Under the pieces are notes generated by a model. It saw only the letters and a program-made list of their open reading frames with translations, made no database searches and was not told where the DNA came from. From Bacteroidota bacterium (GTDB lineage: Bacteria; Bacteroidota; Bacteroidia; Chitinophagales; Chitinophagaceae): 64,000 nucleotides of DNA. Numbering within the stretch: the first letter of the stretch is position 1; every line of letters begins with the position of its first letter. Shown piece after piece: positions 34,149 to 43,019 of the stretch. The translations under genes were made by a program, and so were the position numbers. Where the stretch lies: contig JAFDXL010000002.1 in assembly GCA_018267955.1 (NCBI GenBank), positions 124,001 through 188,000 on the forward strand, written 5' to 3'.

Positions 34149-36053
34149 TTAATCTTCCACCTCTGCTTCTTCGCCATACATCTGGTGTTTGTAGCGCAGG
34201 GATGGAGATGTTATTAACGAGCCCAGGTGAAGTTCCTGCCATTTAGCATCTACCGCTTTGATAGTTGCTTCATCAGCAGCAATAATATTTGGCCATGGAC
34301 GATCGAAATTATCGAATTTTTTAGTCTTACGTGTACCATCTAATCCCAGTACCTGGTTATTGGCGCCTGCAAAAAAATGATCGCGGCGGGGATCCATGTT
34401 GTTACAGAAACGCCAGAGCACATCTGCAATATCATCTGCATGAACTGTATGCTCTACATAAAGGATCATTTTTATGTTTTGAACGGTGGCCTCTTCACAT
34501 AATTGGCGATGCAGTTCCAGCACATGTCCCTGGCGGTTTTTCTCCACTGCTACAAACAGTACCGCTATCTGCCAGTCTCGGGCAAGCTTATCATTGATAC
34601 CTTTTATCTCCGGGTATTGCTGCATGATCTTTGCTTTGTCGAAAGCAGGCGCTAATGAAAAAGGTATATGCGGATGAACGATCTCTTCTTCCCATTTTTT
34701 AGTGCCATCGATACACATCTTACCGCCAAAGCCCAGCTTGCTGCAGCTGTGATCCAATACATCCATTGGCCCCTGGCTGAAATAAACATCGGTAACGGGA
34801 TCGAGATTGTTAAACACATATTGCGCCAGCGACTTGTAATCATTCAGATCTTTATTGCCATCTGTCAGCACCAGTATTTTATTGAACATCATTTGCCCGG
34901 CGCCCCACATGGCATTCATTACTTTCTGCCCCTGGCCTGCATATTCTTTATTGATAGAGGCGATCACCAGGTTGTGGAACACCCCTTCTACAGGCATGTT
35001 CATATCCTTTATCTCAGGCACCATGGTCATCTTCATAGGTGTGAGGAATATGCGTTCGGTAGCCTTACCTATCCATGCGTCTTCCTGTGGTGGAATACCT
35101 ACTATGGTTGCAGGATATACTGCCTTCTTTTTGTGCGTGATGGCTGTAACATGAAAACGTGGGTACCAATCGGGCAATGAATAGTAGCCTGTATGATCGC
35201 CAAATGGCCCTTCCCATATCAGCTCCTCATTTGGGTCCACATATCCCTCGATGATGATATCCGCATCTGCCGGCACTTCTATTTCGGGCTGGGTAATACA
35301 TTTCACCAGCTCTACACGCTTTTTGCGCAGAAAGCCAGCCAGCATATATTCATCTACATTTTCCGGCAACGGCGCTGTGGCCGCATAGGTATATACGGGG
35401 TCGCCACCCAATGCAACGGCAACCGGCATTTTTTTGTTCAGCTTCTTATATTCATTGTAATGGCGGGCAGATACTTTGTGTTTGTGCCAGTGCATTGCGG
35501 TCATAGTATCTGTGAATACCTGCATACGGTACATACCGATATTGCGTGTACCATTTAAGGGATCTTTGGTATGTATGGCGGGCAACGTTATGAAGCGGCC
35601 GCCGTCCTTTGGCCAGCATTTCAGGATCGGCAGCTTTGAGAGGTCAGGGTTTTGCATTACTACCTCCTGGCAGGCGCCATGGCCACTCACCACTTTGGGC
35701 ATCCAAGAGGCAAATTTGCTGAGTTGCGGCAACATGGCCAGTTTCTCTAACAAGCCATTCTTTGGCGCCGACATGGTTTTTAGCAGGTTCTCTATATCGC
35801 GTGCTACATCGTCGAGGTCATTCACGCCCAATGCCATGCACATCCGTTTTTCGCTACCCATACCGTTGATGAGCAGGGGGAATTCGGTACCGGTATTTTC
35901 GAACAACAGCGCTTTATTTCTATCAGGTGTTTTTGAAACACGATCTGCTATTTCTGCAATCTCTAAAACAGGATCAACAAACGTTTGAATCCTTACTAAT
36001 TCGCCAGCCTTATCTAATGCTTCTATAAACGCTTCGAGTGATTTATATGCCAT
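34149..36053 (-). CDS. UbiD family decarboxylase
   Basis: A 634-residue cytoplasmic decarboxylase of the UbiD superfamily, which uses prenylated FMN. Typical blocks are TLPAIHTKDPLNGTRNIGMYRMQVF, ALGGDPVYTYAATAPLP, and the metal and cofactor region EGPFGDHTGYYSLPDWYPRFHVTAITHKKKAVYPATIVG, whose E-x-PFGDH is the catalytic Glu/Asp area. The long form is usual in Bacteroidota, where the reaction has been linked to menaquinone synthesis, but other aromatic acid substrates are possible. No ubiX-like flavin prenyltransferase is adjacent. The VOC gene follows in the same orientation. Two -7 boxes lie upstream (36062-36069 and 36147-36154). Confidence 0.9.
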   Translation of the reverse strand: MAYKSLEAFIEALDKAGELVRIQTFVDPVLEIAEIADRVSKTPDRNKALLFENTGTEFPLLINGMGSEKRMCMALGVNDLDDVARDIENLLKTMSAPKNGLLEKLAMLPQLSKFASWMPKVVSGHGACQEVVMQNPDLSKLPILKCWPKDGGRFITLPAIHTKDPLNGTRNIGMYRMQVFTDTMTAMHWHKHKVSARHYNEYKKLNKKMPVAVALGGDPVYTYAATAPLPENVDEYMLAGFLRKKRVELVKCITQPEIEVPADADIIIEGYVDPNEELIWEGPFGDHTGYYSLPDWYPRFHVTAITHKKKAVYPATIVGIPPQEDAWIGKATERIFLTPMKMTMVPEIKDMNMPVEGVFHNLVIASINKEYAGQGQKVMNAMWGAGQMMFNKILVLTDGNKDLNDYKSLAQYVFNNLDPVTDVYFSQGPMDVLDHSCSKLGFGGKMCIDGTKKWEEEIVHPHIPFSLAPAFDKAKIMQQYPEIKGINDKLARDWQIAVLFVAVEKNRQGHVLELHRQLCEEATVQNIKMILYVEHTVHADDIADVLWRFCNNMDPRRDHFFAGANNQVLGLDGTRKTKKFDNFDRPWPNIIAADEATIKAVDAKWQELHLGSLITSPSLRYKHQMYGEEAEVED

Positions 36054-36061
36054 AACGGATG

Positions 36062-36069
36062 CAAAGTTA
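36062..36069 (-). promoter_or_regulatory. -7 promoter element of the UbiD gene
   Basis: Minus-strand TAACTTTG lies 8 bases before the ATG. A second TAATTTTG occurs at 36147-36154, giving an alternative start with a leader of about 90 bases. Confidence 0.5.
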
Positions 36070-36194
36070 ATGGGTATTTGATGTCGCTGATATTTTGTTT
36101 AGCCTATAAACGCATAAAAGGAAACTAATAGGTTCTTTACAACCCGCAAAATTATCTGACCTACAATCAACCGGTAGCAGTATAGCATAAAAAA

Positions 36195-36214
36195 GGGATG
36201 TTTGAAAACACCCC
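36195..36214 (-). terminator. Tandem terminator hairpin 1
   Basis: GGGATGTTT pairs imperfectly with the AAACACCCC side (one A-C mismatch). On the minus strand six T's follow. It is one of three related hairpins in a 220-base stretch. Confidence 0.75.
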
Positions 36215-36278
36215 ACAACTACTGATTCGATTAATGATATTATTTCTTTAAAAATCCTATGCCAGCACCTAAAAAAAC

Positions 36279-36300
36279 AGGGATGTTTAAAAACATCCCT
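36279..36300 (-). terminator. Tandem terminator hairpin 2
   Basis: AGGGATGTTT (36279-36288) pairs perfectly with AAACATCCCT (36291-36300). On the minus strand the stem is followed by GTTTTTTTA. Sequence similar to hairpin 1. Confidence 0.85.
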
Positions 36301-36389
36301 CTATATTCCTATTAACCATACTATTGACCAATTGTTTAATAAATCCATGCCAACCCAATGAACACTTTCAATTTTGCGAAAAAAAATAA

Positions 36390-36410
36390 GGGATGCCGGT
36401 TCGGCATCCC
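36390..36410 (-). terminator. Tandem terminator hairpin 3
   Basis: GGGATGCCG (36390-36398) pairs with CGGCATCCC (36402-36410) around a 3-base loop; a T-run of eight follows on the minus strand. It is the first of the three met by transcription from the 36519-36758 gene. Confidence 0.88.
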
Positions 36411-36518
36411 TACTCTTCTTTCCTTAACATCCCCATTAGTATATTAAAAACATTATACCACCAACTGAGATGCTGAAAGCACCCCGGCAGTTTTAAATAT
36501 AAACAGGCTGATATCCCA

Positions 36519-36758
36519 TCACTTCAGGGAAACATAAGCCACATTGTTCTTACCCGTACGCTTGGTCTTTAATTCCGTCATGACGACCTGTCCCTTCTCT
36601 TTTAAGACCTCCAATATGTTCATCATGTAATCAAAAGGTGTGTCAAACAACATAGACAATGTGTCTACTCCGAACATGTGATTGTGGTTGCCTGCTTTAT
36701 CCTGGATACTTTGTAATTGATAGATTTTCTTCAAAACGTCTTCTGGTGTAACTCTCAT
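36519..36758 (-). CDS. Small putative winged-helix protein, unknown
   Basis: A 79-residue protein starting at the ATG at 36758 (MRVTPEDVLKKIYQLQSIQDK); a purine-rich AGAGGGG lies 8-14 bases before it, and the longer frame of 95 residues has no such support. The helical first half and the following FDTPFDYMMNILEVLKEKGQVVMTELKTKR fit a small winged-helix fold (helix, helix, beta hairpin) as in DNA-binding or protein-contact domains. No family is recognised. Three consecutive terminators follow it. Confidence 0.55.
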   Translation of the reverse strand: MRVTPEDVLKKIYQLQSIQDKAGNHNHMFGVDTLSMLFDTPFDYMMNILEVLKEKGQVVMTELKTKRTGKNNVAYVSLK

Positions 36759-36965
36759 AATGATGCCCCTCTTATAGCATGTAGGATGTCGGAAAAACTG
36801 TGCCATCCGTCATTTACAAAATGTTACCAGCAATAGCCGCTGTATATCAATCTTTTAGTAATAACCCATCAAAAACTATGTTTAACATTTCCTCAACTTA
36901 GTGTGGCATTGGTACAACATTTTATGTAAAAAAGTAGAGGCAAATAAGTCACACCAAGTGAATGT

Positions 36966-36994
36966 GGAGCGTTATCAAACGCTCCTTTCTTTTT
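36966..36994 (+). terminator. Orphan plus-strand terminator
   Basis: GGAGCGTT (36966-36973) pairs with AACGCTCC (36978-36985) around ATCA, then TTTCTTTTT. No plus-strand gene is annotated upstream back to the chromate transporter. Confidence 0.8.
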
Positions 36995-36995
36995 A

Positions 36996-37021
36996 CAAAA
37001 AAGCCTGCGCTATGGCAGGCT
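36996..37021 (-). terminator. Terminator of the PKD-SprF operon
   Basis: AGCCTGC (37002-37008) pairs with GCAGGCT (37015-37021); on the minus strand it is followed by a T-run (A's at 36997-37002), immediately after the stop of the SprF-like gene. Confidence 0.85.
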
Positions 37022-37044
37022 CTATTAATAAATTATAACACACA

Positions 37045-38100
37045 TTACTGAAAGAATACGGGGCAGATGGTGCGGGCATGATCGTGTTCAGGACCTTTCC
37101 AGAATCCTGTTTTAACGAGGCTTAGTTCATAGCCTCCACGAAGATTGGTAGCGGCTTTTAGTGACGACACGTTGCAATCGTAACTAAAAGTAAAACCGTA
37201 GTCTTTGTATCTTAACCGAACAGTTGGAATTATAGCATCAGCAAAGCGATAAAATGCGCCACCGGATATTACAAACTGCAAACTACCATTTGCGTCTTTT
37301 TTATTGTATCCTACCAATCCTCCCAGTATAGCCTCGTTATAGGTTCCTTGCCTCATGTAGTTGACATGTACCTGGTAGCTAATAGTTTCGTTTACCTGCT
37401 GTATCACCGATACGCTGGCATTCCATTTCATATCCAGCTTTACACTGTTCTGATCAAAAAATGAATTGCTGGGCTGAGTAAGGTGGTAGCCGGACAGACC
37501 GAGGATATAGTTCAGCCTATGATCATCTTCGCCGCCGCCTGTGGTACTGCTAAAACTAATACCAGCGCCAAGATCGAAATAGCTATACTTGTTATTCAGG
37601 TTTGTTTCTCCGCTGGACACTTGTGGCGCATAGTGGCCGTTTTCGAACTGATTATCGTATGTAGCACGCGTAGGGTCGTAGCTACGCTGAATATAACCAC
37701 CCGTAAACCCTACTGACAAGTACGAGTTATGACCATCTTCCAGGGATTTGTTATAGTTGATTGCCGGGTACAGGGATAAGGTTTGCAGGCTAACACTACC
37801 TGCCCTGTCATAGTATCCTAACAAGCCTATGCTTACAAAATCGTTCACTTCATTTACAGGTATCCTTGCTTCCACATTTACCAGGCCGGTTTGAAAAGGC
37901 TTACTGATACTGCTCCACTGGCTGCGGTATATTGCGCATACTTTATAGTCTGTATTGATCAATCCTGTAAGGGCAGGATTGCGCAGAATGGAAGTTTCGT
38001 AAAACTGTGAGAAGTGTATATCCTGGGCATACATGGAAGTACCTGCCATCAACAATCCCAAAGCTAAAGTATATTTGAACCGTCTATTTTTCATAATCAT
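37045..38100 (-). CDS. PorP/SprF family type IX secretion membrane protein
   Basis: A 351-residue outer-membrane beta-barrel of the PorP/SprF family. The signal peptide covers about residues 3-25 (RFKYTLALGLLMAGTSMYAQ; ATG at 38100 or 38094). The typical start QDIHFSQFYETSILRNPALTGLINTDYKVCAIYRSQWSS follows, then long barrel strands. Such proteins help the type IX secretion system deliver and anchor large surface proteins, and each is often encoded next to its client. Here the client is the 1528-residue PKD protein ending six bases before this gene's start. The operon ends at the terminator at 36996-37021. Confidence 0.93.
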   Translation of the reverse strand: MIMKNRRFKYTLALGLLMAGTSMYAQDIHFSQFYETSILRNPALTGLINTDYKVCAIYRSQWSSISKPFQTGLVNVEARIPVNEVNDFVSIGLLGYYDRAGSVSLQTLSLYPAINYNKSLEDGHNSYLSVGFTGGYIQRSYDPTRATYDNQFENGHYAPQVSSGETNLNNKYSYFDLGAGISFSSTTGGGEDDHRLNYILGLSGYHLTQPSNSFFDQNSVKLDMKWNASVSVIQQVNETISYQVHVNYMRQGTYNEAILGGLVGYNKKDANGSLQFVISGGAFYRFADAIIPTVRLRYKDYGFTFSYDCNVSSLKAATNLRGGYELSLVKTGFWKGPEHDHARTICPVFFQ

Positions 38101-38106
38101 CCACTT

Positions 38107-41100
38107 TTATCTTACCAGGGTTATATCACCTTTGAACAATATTGTTTGGCCATCTTCACATTGTGCCTCTATCATATAAACAAAAACGTCGGGCGGCAAT
38201 ACATTTCCGTTATAGGTACCATCCCATCCTTCTGCCTTATCGTTGATAGTGATGGAAGTTTTTTCATACACCAGCTCGCCCCAGCGACTATATATACGGA
38301 AGCTCTTGATCTTATCTAAACCGGTTCCCCGAGGATAGAATATATCGTTTTGTCCATCTCCGTTGGGGGTGAACGTATTAGGTATGTATAACTGGCTTTT
38401 ATCACATAACACCTTGATGGTTACCTTATCGCTATCCTGGCAATTGTGATCTGTATACACTACAATCGTATATTCCGTTGTTTTCAGCGGGCTGGCGATC
38501 GGGTCAGGTATATCATCGTGATTAAGACTTTCAGAAGGCTTCCACTTGAATCTCTCGATCAGGTTGCCTGTGGCAAGCAATGTAGTGGAGTTGCCCGCGA
38601 CGATGGTAGTACCACCGGTAGCTTTTACAGAAGGCAACGGATCTACCTGTACCCTTACCTGGTCTGTATCAGGTATGCACCTTCCTTCGTATGAGATAAC
38701 TGTGTACTTTGTTGTTTGCTGCGGACTGGCACTAGGTGATGACGAATGATTGTTATCGAGGCCATCGGGTGGCAGCCATAGATATGTTTTACCACCCCTG
38801 GCATCCAGTATCACATGCTCTTTCTGGCATATTTCCTGGTCGCCGCTGGCGGTAGCGGTAACCTTGTATTTAAGCGTTACATTAACCGTATCTGTATTCT
38901 TACAATTGTACTGATCGGTACCTGTAACTATGAAGAAACCATTCTTCGGTGGATTGGCGTAGGGATCCGGACAATCCAGGCAAGACAGGTAAGGCGAATA
39001 AGTCCAGTGATAGGAAACACCGCCAGATGCCTGCAGATGTGCCGAGTCTGATAAACATACAATAGTGTCTCCTCCGGCGCTTATTTCCGGCAAACCATGT
39101 ATGATGATATCTTTAGTGATACTGTCTTTACAGCCCCACTGATTTTCGGCATACAATGTAACGGGATAACTGCCGGGAGGGCCATACAAATGCTTAGGAT
39201 ACTGCTTATCGCTGGTCGTGCCGTCATCAAATGTCCAATGCCATATAACTACCGGCGAGAAATAAGTGTGTGTTGTATCTCTAAGTGTTACGGTATTGAA
39301 CTGGCATGGTGCATCGGCATAGAAATCGGGCTCTACAGCATCTACCTTTATCTCATCAAGCCCACTACTTAAGGCTTTACATCCGTTGGCATCTTCGAAC
39401 AATACTTTTGGAGTATATGCGCCCGCATGGTCGTATGTATGTGTTATCGTACCACCTGCCTGTTTAACGGTGTATCCATCGCTAAAGTCCCATGTCATGG
39501 AAGCTACATTTGTAGTGGACGAGGTAAAGGTAACTGTCAGTGGCTTACATCCCTGCAACGGCGTATATGTGAAAGCTCCGGAATAACCCAGGATATTTAC
39601 ATGATGCACGGCTGAATCTACGCATCCATGCCTGTCCTGGGCTGTAAGAACAACCCTATAATAACCAGGGGCGGTATATAAATTTTTACCGTTGGTAAGT
39701 GTTGATTGGTTACCATCACCATAATCCCAGGTATACGGTGAAACGGTATTTACAGATGTGTTTTGCATCCTTACAAATAATGGTGCGCAAACCGCAACGG
39801 AATCAGTAAGAAAATCAAATGCTACAGTAGGGTTAACCGTTGTAATGGTTGCCTTTTTTGCAAGTGTATCTTTACAGCCATGCCCATCCGTTACAAACAG
39901 TGTAACATCAAAGGTGCCTAATGAATCGTAAACATGGGTTGGGCTTTTAGCATTATCTAAAGGCTTTTTATCTCCAAAATCCCATGTATATGTGAGTGGC
40001 GCATCGCCACTGGTACCGTTACTAAAATTGACATCCCCATGCAAACAAACGGTATCAGGAACAGAAAAGAACGCATCTGGTTTATACGCGCTGACATAGG
40101 CAGGTTTGATCAGGGAATCGTTACAACCCAGGTTATCGGTTACATAAAGCTTGATCGTATAGTTACCGGCAGCATTGTATATATTGGAAATAGTGGCTGA
40201 TGTGGTTGTAGCGCTGCCATTGCCAAAATCCCATTTACGCGAAGCTATTGTTGCACCGCTAGGCACTGTACTGTTATCAGTAAAGTTGACCGTCAAAGGC
40301 ACGCATCCATTAAGCGGAATGGCAGTGTCGGCTAACGTAGGGTGAGAGACAAATATCCAATTGGTTTTTTCCAGCGTATTCCAGCAACCATGCTCATCAA
40401 AGACCCTCACCTTTACTGTGTGATATCCGGTGTAATTAAACTGATAAGTATAATTAACAGAGCTATCATTGACAAAATTACCATCAATAAACCAACTATA
40501 ACCAAAAGCCTGCAGCCCCGTAATTGTGGCAGTAAACCGCGTCTTCGTATGCTGACAGATAGCAGTATCTGCAGCTGTGAGTGTAACAGTTACCGGAGCA
40601 AGGAGAATAGGAATCTTCAATGTATCCCGGCAGCCGCTACGGCTATTAAATGAAACGAGCGTTATCGTATAACTACCAAAACTGGAATATACATGAGAAG
40701 GTGCCATTGAGGTATCTGTATATCCATCGCCAAAATCCCATTGCCGGGAAGTAGCCCCAACTGTTTCATTAACAATATTTACCTTTTTAACGGTATCGCA
40801 ACTATAAATAACCCTGAAAGCGGAACCCGGAGAATCAACAGTTATGTACTGATTCTTTATCATCGTATCCGGACATTTGTGGAAATAAGATACAAGCTTT
40901 ACCGTGTACACGCCGGGGGTTCGATATTTATAAGCCGGAGACGGAGACTGGCTATTACTTCCATCGCCAAAGTACCACAACCACTCATCTACAGGGCCAG
41001 TGGTCTGATCCTGGAAGTAAACAAAATTGTTGTTACAAATATGCTGCGGAGTACCTACAAAATCGGTGTTAGGTGGTTGTCCTACCGTTATATGGATAGT

Positions 41101-42693
41101 ATCTGTAGTGGTACATCCATTCACAGAGGTTACCTTCAACCACGCCTTGAAAATACCTGTATCCGTATAGATGTGCGAAGGAAATTGCTGATTTACCGGG
41201 GGCGTACCATCACCAAAATCCCACTGGTATGATGCTATGGTGTATGGATATGGGGCATTTCCATTGGGAATAGTGGTGTAAACGCTATCCTTAAAGTTTA
41301 CAGTCAACGGTTTGCAGCCAAATGTATCTTTCGCATAAGCATCAAGCCGCATGTCGTATAACCTGATAGAATCAACTTTAACAATAGTATCCATGCATCC
41401 GGCAGAACTCTGGATAATCATCGTATCTGTATAGAAGCCGTTCCTTGTGTAAGTATGAGAAGGACTGGTTTGCGTGCTGGCAGGAGAATTATCCCCAAAC
41501 TTCCAGATGTAGGATGTAGCATTGCCTGTAGGAGTAAATGTAATAGTTGCCGGTGCTTCGCAAGGCGGATTGGGTGAGGTAGTGAAATCGCCCACAGGCT
41601 GAGGGTTTACCGTAATATACTTGGTAGCTGTAACCGCACAACCACGATAAATATAAGTAACGACAACGGCTTTGGTGCCCGAGGACGTATAAGCATGGCT
41701 GGCTGTTTGCCCCGAAGTATTGGGGCTGCCATCGCCCCAATCCCAGCTGTAGCTGCCGCCTGATGGAGTTCCTGCAGCTGATACTGAAGTAGGGGTGAAG
41801 ATGCATACTGAAGAGGCAACTGTACTGGTAACCTGTGGGCTGTAAGTACAAAAAGCATTGTTTTGGGTTATGGAATCACTACATCCGTTTGCATCTTTTA
41901 TGACCAGTTTGGGTGACCAGCACTGCGGAATACCTGTATATGTATGAGATACTGAAGACCCTGTACCGGGGCTGCTGGCATCACCAAAATCCCAGGTATA
42001 GGAAGTGATAGTAGCGGTACTGGTGGAGGTGGACGTCAGTATAGTTGTAGCAGGAGAACTACAACCGCTGCCGGGGCTAACTGAGAAACTTGCTGTTGGC
42101 TTTGCTACCACATTAATATAGCTGTTCTTCGTAGCGCTGGCGCGGCAACCCCAACTATTGATGACCGTGAGTGTGATATTGTAGGAACCGGATGCAGTAA
42201 AGGAATAAGTTGGCGATGCGCCTGTGCCTGTACCAACTGCCCCGTAATACCAATTATATGTATTGGTGCCATTGCCGCCGGCAGTTGACTTATCTGTAAA
42301 AGTGACATTGAGTGGCGCACATCCTGTAGTGGGAGTCGCGGAGAAATCTACTGAGGGAGTTTCGTGGACGACGATGCTTATAGTTTTGGTGCTGCTGGAT
42401 GTACCTCTTTTTGCTGTGAGCTTAACTGTGTATGTATGGGATGTGGTACTTGACGTATAACTATGGCTGGGGTTTTGATTATACGCTTTACCACTGCCAT
42501 CACCAAAATCCCATTCCCAGGAAGTAGGGCTGCCGCTGGAGCCATCCGTGAAATAGATGACCTCGTTGCCGCAGGTACTGGTAGAACTGGCCGTAAAATT
42601 GGCTGTAACCTGTGCGCTCAAATAACCCGGTAAAAAAAACAGGGACAAAAAGGTGAGCACTATTGGGAGTAGTTTGGGGCGCATCGGTGGCAT
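38107..42693 (-). CDS. Giant PKD-repeat surface protein with type B (CHU_C) sorting domain
   Basis: A 1528-residue exported protein. A signal peptide (LPIVLTFLSLFFLPGYLSAQ) is followed by about thirteen PKD-type repeats, most with a W-x-F/W/Y-G/S-D core (WEWDFGDGSGK, YSWDWGDGS, YQWDFGDGT, WLWYFGDGS, RQWDFGDGY, WTFDDGT). Next come a few Ig-like repeats (ISAGGDTIVCLSDSAHLQASGG and related) and a C-terminal gliding-motility-associated domain (IPNTFTPNGDGQNDIFYPRG, IYSRWGELVYEK, GWDGTYNGNVLPPDVFVYMIEA). That domain is the type B T9SS sorting signal. The protein is expected on the cell surface, in adhesion or gliding. The SprF-like gene follows six bases later. A near-consensus -7 box TAACTTTA lies 22-29 bases upstream. 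Confidence 0.93.
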   Translation of the reverse strand: MPPMRPKLLPIVLTFLSLFFLPGYLSAQVTANFTASSTSTCGNEVIYFTDGSSGSPTSWEWDFGDGSGKAYNQNPSHSYTSSTTSHTYTVKLTAKRGTSSSTKTISIVVHETPSVDFSATPTTGCAPLNVTFTDKSTAGGNGTNTYNWYYGAVGTGTGASPTYSFTASGSYNITLTVINSWGCRASATKNSYINVVAKPTASFSVSPGSGCSSPATTILTSTSTSTATITSYTWDFGDASSPGTGSSVSHTYTGIPQCWSPKLVIKDANGCSDSITQNNAFCTYSPQVTSTVASSVCIFTPTSVSAAGTPSGGSYSWDWGDGSPNTSGQTASHAYTSSGTKAVVVTYIYRGCAVTATKYITVNPQPVGDFTTSPNPPCEAPATITFTPTGNATSYIWKFGDNSPASTQTSPSHTYTRNGFYTDTMIIQSSAGCMDTIVKVDSIRLYDMRLDAYAKDTFGCKPLTVNFKDSVYTTIPNGNAPYPYTIASYQWDFGDGTPPVNQQFPSHIYTDTGIFKAWLKVTSVNGCTTTDTIHITVGQPPNTDFVGTPQHICNNNFVYFQDQTTGPVDEWLWYFGDGSNSQSPSPAYKYRTPGVYTVKLVSYFHKCPDTMIKNQYITVDSPGSAFRVIYSCDTVKKVNIVNETVGATSRQWDFGDGYTDTSMAPSHVYSSFGSYTITLVSFNSRSGCRDTLKIPILLAPVTVTLTAADTAICQHTKTRFTATITGLQAFGYSWFIDGNFVNDSSVNYTYQFNYTGYHTVKVRVFDEHGCWNTLEKTNWIFVSHPTLADTAIPLNGCVPLTVNFTDNSTVPSGATIASRKWDFGNGSATTTSATISNIYNAAGNYTIKLYVTDNLGCNDSLIKPAYVSAYKPDAFFSVPDTVCLHGDVNFSNGTSGDAPLTYTWDFGDKKPLDNAKSPTHVYDSLGTFDVTLFVTDGHGCKDTLAKKATITTVNPTVAFDFLTDSVAVCAPLFVRMQNTSVNTVSPYTWDYGDGNQSTLTNGKNLYTAPGYYRVVLTAQDRHGCVDSAVHHVNILGYSGAFTYTPLQGCKPLTVTFTSSTTNVASMTWDFSDGYTVKQAGGTITHTYDHAGAYTPKVLFEDANGCKALSSGLDEIKVDAVEPDFYADAPCQFNTVTLRDTTHTYFSPVVIWHWTFDDGTTSDKQYPKHLYGPPGSYPVTLYAENQWGCKDSITKDIIIHGLPEISAGGDTIVCLSDSAHLQASGGVSYHWTYSPYLSCLDCPDPYANPPKNGFFIVTGTDQYNCKNTDTVNVTLKYKVTATASGDQEICQKEHVILDARGGKTYLWLPPDGLDNNHSSSPSASPQQTTKYTVISYEGRCIPDTDQVRVQVDPLPSVKATGGTTIVAGNSTTLLATGNLIERFKWKPSESLNHDDIPDPIASPLKTTEYTIVVYTDHNCQDSDKVTIKVLCDKSQLYIPNTFTPNGDGQNDIFYPRGTGLDKIKSFRIYSRWGELVYEKTSITINDKAEGWDGTYNGNVLPPDVFVYMIEAQCEDGQTILFKGDITLVR

Positions 42694-42722
42694 TATGGGA
42701 TTTTATTATGTAACTAAAGTTA

Positions 42723-42970
42723 AATAATACTTAAAAGAAGAAAGACTAAAATGGTAAAAAGTTGGGGCTTTTTTAGGCTATTTTAATAACACGGAGCCTT
42801 GCTAACAGCGCTTTTTAATTGAAAGTTAAATAACTGGTAAGCAGCAACTAATATATTAATCCAGATACATCGAGCTAAATGATTGGGATGGCGCGGGCCA
42901 TGTTTTAAAGGCCTATTGATATTTTGACAATAAACAGAACGTCCGGGAGTAGATGATGTTAGCGATGCAT
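42723..42970. other. Intergenic stretch without a recognisable gene
   Basis: Between the -7 box of the PKD gene and the etfA terminator I see no convincing frame, repeat or hairpin. Confidence 0.45.
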
Positions 42971-43002
42971 AAAAAAGGGGGTAGTTGACGCTACCCCCTT
43001 TT
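42971..43002. terminator. Terminator of the etfBA operon
   Basis: A 12-bp stem, AAAAGGGGGTAG (42973-42984) with CTACCCCCTTTT (42991-43002). T's follow on both strands; on the minus strand it closes etfA. Confidence 0.9.
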
Positions 43003-43019
43003 ACTCGCCAGAGCGAATA

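Noticed and set aside
36098-36407. Three tiny minus-strand frames (about 14-23 residues) that begin inside the tandem hairpins, with similar first residues such as MFSNIP, MFLNIP and MPNRHP.
   Set aside because: The shared residues come directly from the shared GGGATG stem sequence, and a start codon inside a strong terminator stem is unlikely to be translated. The hairpins themselves are reported instead.
36195-36410. Possible CRISPR-like array because similar GGGATG units recur.
   Set aside because: There are only three units, they are inverted repeats of differing sequence, spacing is irregular and no cas genes are present.
36807-36965. A small protein gene before the orphan terminator.
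   Set aside because: No plus-strand frame of convincing length or start context lies there, so only a candidate RNA is proposed.
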